This document shows, one piece after another, positions 9,240 to 17,321 of a stretch of DNA of 25,173 bases. This DNA comes from an uncultured Collinsella sp. (lineage in GTDB: Bacteria > Actinomycetota > Coriobacteriia > Coriobacteriales > Coriobacteriaceae), in NCBI GenBank assembly GCA_900549215.1, contig URNJ01000005.1:1-25173 (forward strand), written 5' to 3'. Made by a program: the position numbers and the translations under genes. Below the pieces are notes generated by a model that did not search any database, had not been told where the DNA came from, and saw only the letters and a list, made by a program, of their open reading frames with translations. Position 1 is the stretch's first letter. Every line of letters starts with the position of its first letter.

Positions 9240-10079
9240 TCAGCCCTTGACGGCACCTGCCACAACGCCGTCAATGATGTACTTCTGACAGAAGATGTAC
9301 ATGATGACGATGGGGACAACGACCATCATGATGCAGGCCATCATGGGGCCGAGCTCGACGTGGCCGTAGCCGCCGCGGAAGTACTGGATCAAGATAGGAA
9401 TGGTCTTGTACTTGGTAGAGTCGAGCGTAAGGTAGGGCAGCAGATAGTCATTCCAGACCCACATGGTCTCGAGAATGCCGACCGAAAGATAGGTGGGCTT
9501 CATGATGGGAAGGACGATCTTGAAGAACACCTGGACCGGGTTGCAGCCATCAATCATGGCCGCCTCTTCGATCTCGAGCGGGATGTTCTTTACAAAGCCG
9601 GCGAACATAAAGACCGCCAGGCCCGCGCCAAAGCCGAGGTAGATAAAGCAGATGTTGAACGGCGTGTTGAAGCCGATGCGGTCCGCCAAATTGGACAGCG
9701 TGAACATGAGCATCTGGAAGGGCACGACCATCGAGAAGACGAACAGGTAATAGAAGAAGTTCGAGATCTTGCTGTTGACGCGCACTACGTACCAAGCACA
9801 CATGGAGCAGCACACCAGAATCAGCACGACCGACGTGACCGTGATGATGAGCGAGTACATAAATGCCGAGGCAAAGCCCTGCTCGTTAAGGGCGTGCATG
9901 TAGTTTGCGAGGCCGTTGAACGTCTCGGGCGTGAGCAGATCGAATGCCGTGGTGGTGCTGATTGCAGTTGCCTTTTTAAAGGAATTGAGCGCAATCATGA
10001 ACACGGGGTAGATCCACGCGAGCGACAGAATCGTAAAGAAAATCGAGAGCGCGCGGTTGATAACCTTATCGCGTTTCAT
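9240..10079 (-). CDS. MalG-like carbohydrate ABC transporter permease
   Basis: A 279-aa inner-membrane protein with about six hydrophobic helices, starting with a short Lys/Arg-rich cytoplasmic N-terminus. The binding-protein-dependent permease signature EEAAMIDG (171-178), followed by PVQVFFKIVLPIMKP, is the EAA loop that contacts the ATPase. Length and N-terminus match the MalG/LacG class (CUT1, second permease). Its ATG overlaps the stop of the preceding MalF-like gene by one base (TAATG), a sign of translational coupling and equal production. With the neighbouring binding protein, permease and ATPase it should import a di- or oligosaccharide, likely maltodextrin by context. Confidence 0.92.
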   Translation of the reverse strand: MKRDKVINRALSIFFTILSLAWIYPVFMIALNSFKKATAISTTTAFDLLTPETFNGLANYMHALNEQGFASAFMYSLIITVTSVVLILVCCSMCAWYVVRVNSKISNFFYYLFVFSMVVPFQMLMFTLSNLADRIGFNTPFNICFIYLGFGAGLAVFMFAGFVKNIPLEIEEAAMIDGCNPVQVFFKIVLPIMKPTYLSVGILETMWVWNDYLLPYLTLDSTKYKTIPILIQYFRGGYGHVELGPMMACIMMVVVPIVIMYIFCQKYIIDGVVAGAVKG

Positions 10080-10933
10080 TACTGCTGCACCTCCTTGGAC
10101 CTCGTGGCCTTAAGCTGAATCATGGAGATGGCTACGACCAGGATGCAGAAGATAACCGCCTTGGCCTGACCGATGCCCTGCCATGCGATACCGGCACGCG
10201 AATAGAACGTGTTGTAGATGTTCAGGGCGAGCATCTCGGTGGAGTGCGCGGGGGCGCCGCCGGTAAGGGCGAGGTTCTGGTCGAACAGCTTAAAGCCGTT
10301 GGTGATGGACAGGAACAGGCAGATGGTGATGGTCGGCATCAGATTGGGGATCTTAACCTTCCAAAACGTCTGCCATGCCGTGGCACCGTCGACCTTGGCG
10401 GCCTCGATGTAGTCGGACGGAATGGACTGCAGACCGGCGATGTAGATGATCATCATGTAGCCGACCTGCTGCCACAGGGTCAGGATGATAAGGCCCCAGA
10501 AGCCAGCAGCAGAGTTAAGGGCAATGAGCTGGGCGCCGATGTTGGAAAGCAGGCAGTTGATCAGGATCTGCCAAATGTAGCCCAACACGATGCCGCCGAT
10601 CAGGTTAGGCATAAAGAAGATCGTACGGAAGATGTTGGTGCCCTTGAGCGCCTTGCGGGTGAGCGCCTGCGCGATGGCGAGGGCGATCACGTTGATGAGC
10701 ACCGTCGACAGGAAGGCAAACGCCACCGTAAAGAAGAACGACGTGGCAAACTGCGGATCGGACAGTGCGCGCACGTAGTTCTCAATACCGACAAAATGCG
10801 CGTTGTTAATGGTAATAAACTGGCAGAACGAGAGATAGAAGCCCTGGATAAAGGGAATCACGAACCCGATCATAAACGCCAGGCACGTGGGCAGCATAAA
10901 GAGCGGCCACCAGCGCTTGAGTGCTTTGCCCAT
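10079..10933 (-). CDS. MalF-like carbohydrate ABC transporter permease
   Basis: A 284-aa inner-membrane permease of the CUT1 class with about six transmembrane segments. The EAA motif is EAAKVDGATAWQTFWKVKIP (starting at residue 187). It lacks the extra N-terminal helices and large periplasmic loop of E. coli MalF and resembles Gram-positive MsmF/UgpA forms. It forms a heterodimer with the MalG-like protein encoded next, whose start overlaps its stop. The ATG is preceded by AAAGGA at normal spacing. It is separated from the binding-protein gene by 87 nt containing a strong hairpin. Confidence 0.92.
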   Translation of the reverse strand: MGKALKRWWPLFMLPTCLAFMIGFVIPFIQGFYLSFCQFITINNAHFVGIENYVRALSDPQFATSFFFTVAFAFLSTVLINVIALAIAQALTRKALKGTNIFRTIFFMPNLIGGIVLGYIWQILINCLLSNIGAQLIALNSAAGFWGLIILTLWQQVGYMMIIYIAGLQSIPSDYIEAAKVDGATAWQTFWKVKIPNLMPTITICLFLSITNGFKLFDQNLALTGGAPAHSTEMLALNIYNTFYSRAGIAWQGIGQAKAVIFCILVVAISMIQLKATRSKEVQQ

Positions 10934-10953
10934 AGAAGGGTCCTTTCAATATG

Positions 10954-10989
10954 CAGGGGGCGGGCAAACCAACGTCTGCCCGCCCCCTG
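10954..10989 (-). other. Strong hairpin between binding-protein and permease genes
   Basis: CAGGGGGCGGGCA and TGCCCGCCCCCTG form a perfect 13-bp, very GC-rich stem with a 10-nt loop. There is no T-run after it on the minus strand, so it probably protects the upstream message or causes partial termination. Similar structures after malE-type genes give more binding protein than permease. Confidence 0.7.
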
Positions 10990-11020
10990 TCGCTAATCAG
11001 ATAGCTTGGGCAGCAACTGC

Positions 11021-12337
11021 TTACTCGGAAGCAGCCTTCTCGGTCTTCCAGCCATCGACGAAGGCGTTCTTGACGCCGTCCCACTTGCTGTTGTCGGCAG
11101 CATAGGCGATCAGAGCCTGCTTGAGGTTCTTCTTCCACTCCTCAGAGGGGATGTAGACGAAGTCCCAAGCGACGGTCTTCTTGCCGTCCTTGGCCATGGC
11201 AACGGCCTGCTGCGAGAAGACGTTGGTGGTCTCCTTGGCGCTCTTGAACGGAGCGGTCAGACCCATCTTGTCGGCGATGATGTTGGTCGGGGTGTCAGCG
11301 GTGACGCACCAGTACATGAAGTCCTCGGTGGCCTTCTGAGCATCCTCGGAAGCCTGGGAGCTCACGCACCAGTAGTTCTCGCCGCCGGAGCACAGGCCCT
11401 GGTTCTCCTCGCCGTCGACGCCGATGTAGATCGGCAGCATGCCGAGCTGGTCGTCGGTCATACCGGCCTTGGTGAGGTCAGCGTATGCCCAAGAGCCGTT
11501 CTGATAGAAGACGGCCTTGCCGGTTGCGAACTCGTTGGTGGCGTCGTCGCCGGTCTTGGAGGCAAGCTGCGAAGGATCGCAGGTGGAGTCGGTGATGTAC
11601 AGGTCGAAAATCTGCTTGAAGTTGTCGAGATACTCGCCCTTGATCTCGTCGTCCTCCTGGTTGTGCTCCTTCTCGAACTCGTAGTAGAGCGGGAGGTTGG
11701 CGAGGTGGGTGGTGTAGCGCCAGCTGGAGGAGTCATCCATGCCGGCAGAAGTGAAGGCACCCTCAACGCCAAGCTCGTCCTTGCGGGCCTGGATGTCGTC
11801 GGCGCAAGCCTTCAGCTTGTCGAAGGAGTTGATGTCCTCGGCCTTGTAGCCAGCCTTCTCGAGCAGCTGCTTGTTGTAAATGATGCCGTAGCTCTCCTGG
11901 ACCCAGTCGATGCCCAAATCCTTGCCATCGGACTGCAGAGCCAGGGAGTCGTCAATGAGCTCACCGCGGAGCTTGGTATCGGACAGGTCGGCGCAGTAAT
12001 CCTTCCAGTTCTTAAGACCGGTGGGACCGTTGACCTGGAACAGGGTCGGAGCGGAGCTCTTAGACATCTCGGACTTGAGCTTCTCCTCGTAGGTGTTGGA
12101 GGCAGCGGTCACGATCTTGACCTCGACGCCCTTCTCCTTCTTATAAGCCTTGGCGATCTCCTTCCACTCCTTGTCGACCTCGGGCTTGAATTGGAGGAAG
12201 TAGACCTCGGCAGCGTCACCAGAAGCAGAGGAGCCGGAGCCGGCAGAACCACCGCAGCCCACGAGACCCAGACCAAGCACCGCAGCCGCGGAACCAGCAA
12301 AGCCCAGGAACTGCCTTCTGCTCATTTCGTTCTTCAT
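11021..12337 (-). CDS. Extracellular solute-binding lipoprotein of a carbohydrate ABC importer (Tat-type signal)
   Basis: A 438-aa binding protein that captures the sugar outside the membrane and delivers it to the MalF/MalG-like permeases. The N-terminus has SRRQFLG (Arg7-Arg8), an excellent Tat motif, then a hydrophobic stretch and the lipobox LVGC with Cys28 as the lipidation site, followed by a Gly/Ser tether. The mature part has family-1 binding-protein features, for example SWAYADLTKAG and LGMLPIYIG, and several Trp/Tyr residues. The ATG at 12337 is chosen because AGGGTGG lies 6 nt upstream; ATG 12325 and an upstream GTG are alternatives. It is the first gene of the importer operon. Maltodextrin is the likely ligand by context (malQ, glgP, shared operator); the sequence alone does not prove it. 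Confidence 0.9.
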   Translation of the reverse strand: MKNEMSRRQFLGFAGSAAAVLGLGLVGCGGSAGSGSSASGDAAEVYFLQFKPEVDKEWKEIAKAYKKEKGVEVKIVTAASNTYEEKLKSEMSKSSAPTLFQVNGPTGLKNWKDYCADLSDTKLRGELIDDSLALQSDGKDLGIDWVQESYGIIYNKQLLEKAGYKAEDINSFDKLKACADDIQARKDELGVEGAFTSAGMDDSSSWRYTTHLANLPLYYEFEKEHNQEDDEIKGEYLDNFKQIFDLYITDSTCDPSQLASKTGDDATNEFATGKAVFYQNGSWAYADLTKAGMTDDQLGMLPIYIGVDGEENQGLCSGGENYWCVSSQASEDAQKATEDFMYWCVTADTPTNIIADKMGLTAPFKSAKETTNVFSQQAVAMAKDGKKTVAWDFVYIPSEEWKKNLKQALIAYAADNSKWDGVKNAFVDGWKTEKAASE

Positions 12338-12360
12338 TACAATCCACCCTTTCACACCGT

Positions 12361-12413
12361 GGCGGCACCCTTTGCCGCCGCCTTCGGAGATTGGCTCGGG
12401 GACTTTGCCCCTT
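12361..12413 (-). other. Two small hairpins in the leader of the binding-protein mRNA
   Basis: GGCGGC with GCCGCC, and GGGG with CCCC around ACTTTG, can form two GC-rich hairpins just upstream of the ribosome-binding site. No T-run follows. They may stabilise the 5' end of the message; no riboswitch class was recognised. Confidence 0.3.
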
Positions 12414-12445
12414 TTGCTGATTTGTACAATACGCTATTTGGCTAG

Positions 12446-12457
12446 TTGTTTGAACAA
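12446..12457. promoter_or_regulatory. TTGTTTAAACAA-like operator, proximal site before the binding-protein gene
   Basis: TTGTTTGAACAA differs from the perfect palindrome at one position. It overlaps or abuts candidate promoter elements for the minus-strand operon: a possible -10 at 12458-12463 (minus TAATAC), or a promoter with -10 at 12426-12431 whose -35 would lie inside the site. Which -10 is used cannot be decided by eye. Confidence 0.55.
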
Positions 12458-12520
12458 GTATTACTAGAGCGGTAGAAAAACATCGGTGAACGGTAATTTC
12501 AACTTGATACTTGACAAGTT

Positions 12521-12545
12521 TTGTATAAACAATTAATTGTTACCA
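12521..12545. promoter_or_regulatory. TTGTTTAAACAA-like operator, distal site, with adjoining palindrome
   Basis: TTGTATAAACAA (12521-12532) is close both to the local consensus and to the known B. subtilis TreR operator TTGTATATACAA. It overlaps the perfect palindrome AACAATTAATTGTT. It lies about 75 nt from the proximal site, so a looped repressor complex is possible. Confidence 0.5.
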
Positions 12546-12558
12546 AATGCAGAGAAAC

Positions 12559-12597
12559 CGCCCGGTCAAGCCGATGCATCGTCGGTTTGACCGGGCG
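12559..12597 (-). terminator. Terminator hairpin after gntR
   Basis: CGCCCGGTCAA and TTGACCGGGCG pair over 11 bp, continuing with a G-T pair and CCGA/TCGG to a 7-nt loop. It lies about 45 nt past the gntR stop and is followed on the minus strand by GTTTCTC. It separates gntR from the importer operon promoter. Confidence 0.8.
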
Positions 12598-12643
12598 CTT
12601 TCGCTTTGAGGGCATGAGTCTCGTCAGGCTGCGAGCTAGCCGG

Positions 12644-13363
12644 CTATCGCTTGGAATTGACGCGGTAATGGAAGATCTCGGGGTGCGTACGGGCGTGCGT
12701 GACCTCGAACAAGATGCCGTCCGAGGTGTACGACTGGCTCTCCATGACGGCAACGCAGTTGTATTTGCCGAGGTCAAGATAGCTGCAGTCCTCATCGTTG
12801 GCAAGCTCGACGCTCACCGTACGGCGACTCGCCATCACTTTGACGCCGCGTTTGTGCTCCAGATAGTCGTAAATTGACTTTGCGGCGATCTCGGGCGTCA
12901 GGCCTTTGGCGATCGACTCCAGAAAATAGCCGTGGTCCACCTGGCGGGCGCTACCGTTAAGGCTACGGACGCGCACCACGCGAATCAACTCCTCGCCCAC
13001 CTTAAAGCCCAGGTGACGAGAGAGTTGCTCGGTGCAGACCAGATGTTCAAAAGACTTAACATCCGTCGATGCAACGGCATTGTTGCGCTTTGCAAACTCG
13101 CCAAACGACTCAACCTCTTCGAGTGCACCCAACATGTCGGTTTCGCCCTTAAGCCAAATAACGCGCACGCCCTTGCCGTGTATGGGCTGCACAAACATCC
13201 CGTCGGCCAGCATACCCAAGGCGCGACGGACGGTATTGCGAGTGCATCCGAACTCCGCGGTCAGCTCGGCTTCGGTTGGCAGCATCTCCTGAAACGCATA
13301 GGTCCCATTAATGATGCGCGAGCGTATTTCTCGGTAGATTCCTTCGTATATCGCTTTTGGCAT
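12644..13363 (-). CDS. GntR-family transcriptional regulator (HutC/TreR-like, UTRA domain)
   Basis: A 239-aa DNA-binding regulator. The winged helix spans about residues 5-70; LPTEAELTAEFGCTRNTVRR and GKGVRV are the standard GntR helix-turn-helix and wing. Residues about 80-235 form a UTRA-type ligand-binding domain (LIRVVRVRSLNG, DHGYFLESI, YLDLGKYNCVAVMESQSY). The closest character is TreR/HutC. I chose ATG 13363 because AGGTGA lies 6 nt upstream; ATG 13387 has no such site. It sits between the ABC importer and the divergent PTS-HAD gene, and palindromes resembling a TreR operator lie in its own promoter and in those of its neighbours. It is probably a repressor relieved by a sugar or sugar phosphate, and likely autoregulated. 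Confidence 0.92.
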   Translation of the reverse strand: MPKAIYEGIYREIRSRIINGTYAFQEMLPTEAELTAEFGCTRNTVRRALGMLADGMFVQPIHGKGVRVIWLKGETDMLGALEEVESFGEFAKRNNAVASTDVKSFEHLVCTEQLSRHLGFKVGEELIRVVRVRSLNGSARQVDHGYFLESIAKGLTPEIAAKSIYDYLEHKRGVKVMASRRTVSVELANDEDCSYLDLGKYNCVAVMESQSYTSDGILFEVTHARTHPEIFHYRVNSKR

Positions 13364-13417
13364 TTGTTTCACCTCTACATTATTCATTTCCGGCTAGGCA
13401 CGATAGCATTTCTTAAA

Positions 13418-13429
13418 GTTGTTTAAACC
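13418..13429. promoter_or_regulatory. TTGTTTAAACAA-like operator before gntR
   Basis: TTGTTTAAACCG lies 54 nt upstream of the gntR start and overlaps the region expected for its -35 element (a weak -10 may be TATCGT on the minus strand). It shares the 8-bp core GTTTAAAC with the malQ and PTS sites, which fits autoregulation. Confidence 0.5.
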
Positions 13430-13527
13430 GAATATCGGTAAAGCGACAGGATTTAACCGTTGACGGTTTTTGTCATGCCCAAATCGGTTTCGCTCAAAAC
13501 TGCCGGTACGACAATCGTCTGGTCCTC

Positions 13528-13552
13528 TACAATGAATCCATTGTTTAAACGT
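13528..13552 (+). promoter_or_regulatory. Candidate -10 and TTGTTTAAACAA-like operator before the PTS-HAD gene
   Basis: TACAAT (13528-13533) is a good -10, though no clear -35 is visible. TTGTTTAAACGT (13541-13552) covers the expected transcription start and the first transcribed bases, a typical repressor position. Confidence 0.5.
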
Positions 13553-13593
13553 TTCCCCACGCGCAACGCGCCTCGATATTCGGAAGGCAGAAC

Positions 13594-16044
13594 ATGCTGC
13601 AAAAAATCCAACGCTTTGGCGGGGCAATGTTCGCGCCCGCCATGCTGTTTTCTATATCAGGCCTCATGGTCGGCGTCTCCGCTCTCGCAACGACTGCGGA
13701 CATCGTCGGCGATCTCGCCGTATACGGAACCCCTTGGTACGTTTTTTGGACCATCATCCAGCGCGGCTCGTGGACGGTCTTTAAACGCCTCCCGCTCCTT
13801 TTTGCCGTAGCGCTGCCCATCGGTCTTGCCCAAAAACAACCGGCTCGTTGCTGCCTCGAGGCTCTCGTCGCCTATTTTGCCTACTGCTTCTTTTTGAGCG
13901 AGATCATTAAGCTGAGCGGAGACAACCTTGGACTTGAGTACCCGTCATCTTTGACCCCCGCCAGCGGTATCACCGTCATCGACGGCATCAAGACGCTCGA
14001 CACCGGCATTATCGGCCCGCTAGCGGTATCGGCAACCGTCGTCGCCGTCCATGACCGCTTCTACGATGCCAAGATTCCCGATTGGCTCGGCACCTTCTCG
14101 GGCTCCTCGCTGGTCTACCTCATCAGCTTTTTTGCCGTGTTTGCCCTTGCCGCTATCTCGGCCGCCATCGCGCCCTTCGTATACGCTGTGACCGATACGC
14201 TGCGTCACGCGCTTGCAGGCGTCGGTCCCTTTGGCGTGGGCATCTTTGTCTTTTTAGAACGAGCACTCGAGCCCTTTGGCCTGCACCACCTGCTCTACAT
14301 GCCGATCTACTACGACAACCTGGTCATTAACGACGGCATCTACGCCACGTGGAGCAGTTTGCTCCCCATCCTCTCCCATAGCACGCGCCCCCTTAATGAG
14401 CTTGCGCCGTGGGCCGGTTTTACCGCCACCGGCTGGGTCAAGCTCTTTGGCCTTCCTGCCATCGCAGCTGCGTTCTACTCCACCGCAAAACCCGAGCGCC
14501 GCGCCGGCCTCAGGGTCATCCTTGCTCCCGCCATCATCGCCTCGGTGGTTTGCGGCGTTACCGAGCCACTCGAGTTTCTCTTTATGTTCACCCACCCCGG
14601 GCTCTTTTTGCTCTACGCCGTCTTATCGTCTTGCCTTGCCACAGCCATGAATCTCTTTGGCATCGTCGGCATCTTCTCGGGCGGCCTCATGGAGATGGCA
14701 GCCTTCAACTTTATTCCGCTCATGCGCACGCATGCCGGTGCCTATCTTTTGGCGCTCGGTATCGGCCTTGCCTTTAGCCTCATCTTCTTTGTTAGTTTTC
14801 GAGCACTCATCTTGGTCTATGACCTTAAGACGCCGGGCCGCGAGGATCATGTCGCCAATCGCGCGGCAATCGATTGTTTAACGGGAAGCGACTTTGCCAA
14901 AGAGCAATCCCCCAATGACGAGGTCGATAGTCGATCCGATCAAGATCACGTCCTCGCTGAGCGGGTAATTCAGCTTTTAGGTGGCGTTGGCAATATCGTG
15001 GGCGCAACCAACTGCGCCACGCGCCTGCGCGTCGAGGTCGCAGACCCTTCCATCGTTGCAGATAACGCGTCGTTTGTCGCGGTGGGCGCCAAGGGCCTCA
15101 TCATTACGGGCAAGACCGCCCAGGTGATCATCGGCATCTCCGTTCCCCGCGTTAAAGAGCATTTTGACCAGATCATGGGCCTCGAGCCGGGATTTGTGCC
15201 CACCACCTCGGCCTCCCCTGCCGCCAGCGCAGCCCATAAGCGCGGCGATATCTGCTTCTTCGATATCGACGGAACGCTCGCCTGGCAAGACCCCAGGCTC
15301 GCCCAAGACCTTCCCGAAGACGAGCGGGACCTCTCCCCCTATCCCAACGAGGCGGTTTCGCAGGCAATCCGCGAGTTTGTCGCCAACGGCAACATGGCCT
15401 TTATCTGCACAGGGCGCACCCTCAGCTGCATCCACCCCAAACTTCTTGAGCTGCCCTGGACCGGCATCGTCTGTCTTGCGGGCGGTTACGTCGAGATCAA
15501 CGGACACGCAATTCGCGATCTGTCGATGACGCCCAGCATGCTGCAGCATCTTGCCCCCTATCTTGAGCAATCGGGCGAGGTCATCCGCTTTGAGGGCCTC
15601 AACGGCGTCGTGCGCATGAGTGCCGATGCCCCCGATGCCCCCGGATACGCGCGCACCCTGGGCGACGCAGTCACGCAGCTGCAACATTACAGTGTCTACA
15701 AGATCTTGATGTCTACATCGCTCGCCAACCACATCGCTCAAGATAAGACACTTGAGCCGCTGCTGTGCTTTAACGAGCTCGAACTCGAGGTAACCGAAAT
15801 CTCGCCCCGCGAATGCACGAAGCGCGGGGGCATCCAGTCTGTACTCGACGCCCTCGATCCCCACCACGGAACCGTATACGGCATTGGCGACGCCAGCAAT
15901 GACGTCTCGCTGATGAACGCCGTCGATGTCGGCATTGCGATGGGCAACGCACCGGACTATCTCAAGGATAAGGCCGATTACGTGACCGACACCGTCGATC
16001 ATGACGGTGTCGTTGCGGCGCTCGAGCATTTTAGGCTGATTTAG
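13594..16044 (+). CDS. PTS IICB permease (glucose/maltose class) fused to a Cof-type HAD phosphatase
   Basis: An 816-aa three-part protein. Residues about 1-425 are the membrane IIC domain with some ten hydrophobic segments and typical GVTEPLEFLFMF and LNELAPW motifs. Residues about 450-530 are a IIB domain; Cys474 in NCATRLR is the phosphorylation site. After an Ala/Ser/Thr-rich linker, residues about 553-816 are a HAD hydrolase with DIDGT (Asp557, Asp559), CTGRT, a KRGG lysine motif and GDASND (from residue 765), the Cof/sucrose-phosphatase-like type. The IIC-IIB order is that of MalX/PtsG permeases; no IIA is present, so a separate IIA-Glc would be needed. It likely imports a sugar as its phosphate and may remove the phosphate at once. 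GGAAGG precedes the ATG. It is divergent from gntR and has a candidate GntR operator. Maltose or trehalose is the likeliest substrate by context. Confidence 0.9.
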   Translation: MLQKIQRFGGAMFAPAMLFSISGLMVGVSALATTADIVGDLAVYGTPWYVFWTIIQRGSWTVFKRLPLLFAVALPIGLAQKQPARCCLEALVAYFAYCFFLSEIIKLSGDNLGLEYPSSLTPASGITVIDGIKTLDTGIIGPLAVSATVVAVHDRFYDAKIPDWLGTFSGSSLVYLISFFAVFALAAISAAIAPFVYAVTDTLRHALAGVGPFGVGIFVFLERALEPFGLHHLLYMPIYYDNLVINDGIYATWSSLLPILSHSTRPLNELAPWAGFTATGWVKLFGLPAIAAAFYSTAKPERRAGLRVILAPAIIASVVCGVTEPLEFLFMFTHPGLFLLYAVLSSCLATAMNLFGIVGIFSGGLMEMAAFNFIPLMRTHAGAYLLALGIGLAFSLIFFVSFRALILVYDLKTPGREDHVANRAAIDCLTGSDFAKEQSPNDEVDSRSDQDHVLAERVIQLLGGVGNIVGATNCATRLRVEVADPSIVADNASFVAVGAKGLIITGKTAQVIIGISVPRVKEHFDQIMGLEPGFVPTTSASPAASAAHKRGDICFFDIDGTLAWQDPRLAQDLPEDERDLSPYPNEAVSQAIREFVANGNMAFICTGRTLSCIHPKLLELPWTGIVCLAGGYVEINGHAIRDLSMTPSMLQHLAPYLEQSGEVIRFEGLNGVVRMSADAPDAPGYARTLGDAVTQLQHYSVYKILMSTSLANHIAQDKTLEPLLCFNELELEVTEISPRECTKRGGIQSVLDALDPHHGTVYGIGDASNDVSLMNAVDVGIAMGNAPDYLKDKADYVTDTVDHDGVVAALEHFRLI

Positions 16045-16113
16045 GCACGCTCCATCAAACGCACGCCCGTTGTCCTAAATCGCCAAAACTGCCGCGCCAA
16101 ACGCCCTGATGTG

Positions 16114-16136
16114 GCAATATGTTGTCTGCATATTGC
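16114..16136. promoter_or_regulatory. Inverted repeat GCAATATG-7-CATATTGC before the polyprenyl synthetase gene
   Basis: A perfect 8-bp inverted repeat with a 7-nt spacer lies 20-45 nt upstream of the likely start of the polyprenyl synthetase gene. It may be an operator or part of a promoter. It overlaps the first possible ATG at 16119, an argument against that start. Confidence 0.35.
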
Positions 16137-16157
16137 ATCAATGCAACCTCAGAAAGA

Positions 16158-17183
16158 ATGCGAGAACCCGTGTCCAGTCCGTTTACCAGCTTTTTAGCCC
16201 AGCACTTTGACCAGATTAACGACTATCTGGCCACGTTCTTTGACGGACAGGCGACCTCTGCCGATATCGAGCGCTACCTGTATGCGCCGCTCTCGGCTTT
16301 TACGGCCAACGCCGGCAAGCGCCACCGCCCGCTTATCTGTATGCTCGCCGCAACCGCAGTGGGCGGTAGCTTTGAGAGCGCCCGCAGCGCCGCGGCAGCC
16401 ATCGAGCATTTCCAGTCGGGCGCGCTGATCCACGACGACATCGCCGACAACGGACAGCTTCGTCGAGGCAAGCCCTGCATGCACCTTACCGAGGGCACGG
16501 GCCTTGCCATCAATTGTGGCGACCTGGCGCTCACCATGGTCACCAAGACGGTTCTCGACGACCCTACGCTGGAGTCCGACGTGAAGCTGCGCGTGCTCCA
16601 TGAGCTTACCGAGATGATCGTCCGCACCATCGAGGGTCAAGCACTCGACCTGGGTTGGGTCCGTGACGGGCGCTTTGATATCTCGGTTGATGACTACCTG
16701 GACATGGCGACGCACAAGACCGCGTTTTACAGCGGAGCCACGCCGCTTGCCGCCGGAGCCATTATCGGCGGCGGCAGCGATGAGCAAATCGAAGCGCTGC
16801 GCGCCTTTGGCCTGCACACAGGCCTTGCCTTTCAGATTCAGGACGACCTGCTCAACCTTGTCGGCACTAAGGAAGCCGCCAACAAGGACTTCCGCACCGA
16901 CATCACCGAGGGCAAGCGCACGCTTGTCGCCGTACACGCCCTCTCTGATGAGCGCCACCACGACGAGGTCGAGGCGATTCTTTCCTCGGGCACCGATGAT
17001 CCCGCGCAGCTCGCACGCGCCGTGGAGATCTTCCAGGAGACCGGCTCCATCGATTACGCCCACACTTACGCGCTCGACCTGACCGCTAAGGCCAAAGCGG
17101 CCATCGAGAACGTTGAGCTTGATCCGCACGCACGCGAGCTGTTCCTCTCCATGGCAGATTTCTTTGTGGAGCGCCTTAACTAA
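16158..17183 (+). CDS. Polyprenyl diphosphate synthase (trans-isoprenyl synthetase family)
   Basis: A cytosolic prenyltransferase that condenses isopentenyl diphosphate with an allylic diphosphate, probably for quinone or undecaprenyl carrier supply. The first Asp-rich motif is HDDIADNGQLRRG (DDxxD, Asp93-Asp97 in this numbering). GKRHRP near the N-terminus binds IPP. The second motif is FQIQDDLLN, with Asn233 replacing the usual last Asp of DDxxD, followed by the DITEGKRT loop. Length is about 341 aa, usual for the family. The start is uncertain: ATG 16119 overlaps an inverted repeat, ATG 16158 has a poorly spaced AGAAAG, and GTG 16170 gives MSSPFTSFL with a weak GAGA site. Product chain length cannot be told by eye. 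It lies 113 nt after the PTS-HAD gene with no terminator seen. Confidence 0.88.
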   Translation: MREPVSSPFTSFLAQHFDQINDYLATFFDGQATSADIERYLYAPLSAFTANAGKRHRPLICMLAATAVGGSFESARSAAAAIEHFQSGALIHDDIADNGQLRRGKPCMHLTEGTGLAINCGDLALTMVTKTVLDDPTLESDVKLRVLHELTEMIVRTIEGQALDLGWVRDGRFDISVDDYLDMATHKTAFYSGATPLAAGAIIGGGSDEQIEALRAFGLHTGLAFQIQDDLLNLVGTKEAANKDFRTDITEGKRTLVAVHALSDERHHDEVEAILSSGTDDPAQLARAVEIFQETGSIDYAHTYALDLTAKAKAAIENVELDPHARELFLSMADFFVERLN

Positions 17184-17321
17184 CGGGGGTTATAAAACCT
17201 GTCAGCAGCGTATTTAGGCACAACTTGCTACACTGTTGAGTGCATGTTTATGCATCCCTTTGCGTTGTCTATCCGACAGACGCTCAAATAGTACGAATGG
17301 TACGCCGAAAGGGGTTCGTTC

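Noticed and set aside
11006..12445. A 479-codon plus-strand open frame over the binding-protein gene, and a similar one at 8008-9288
   Set aside because: Both are antisense shadows of well-supported genes, with repetitive Leu/Val/Gly/Asp content and no family motifs.
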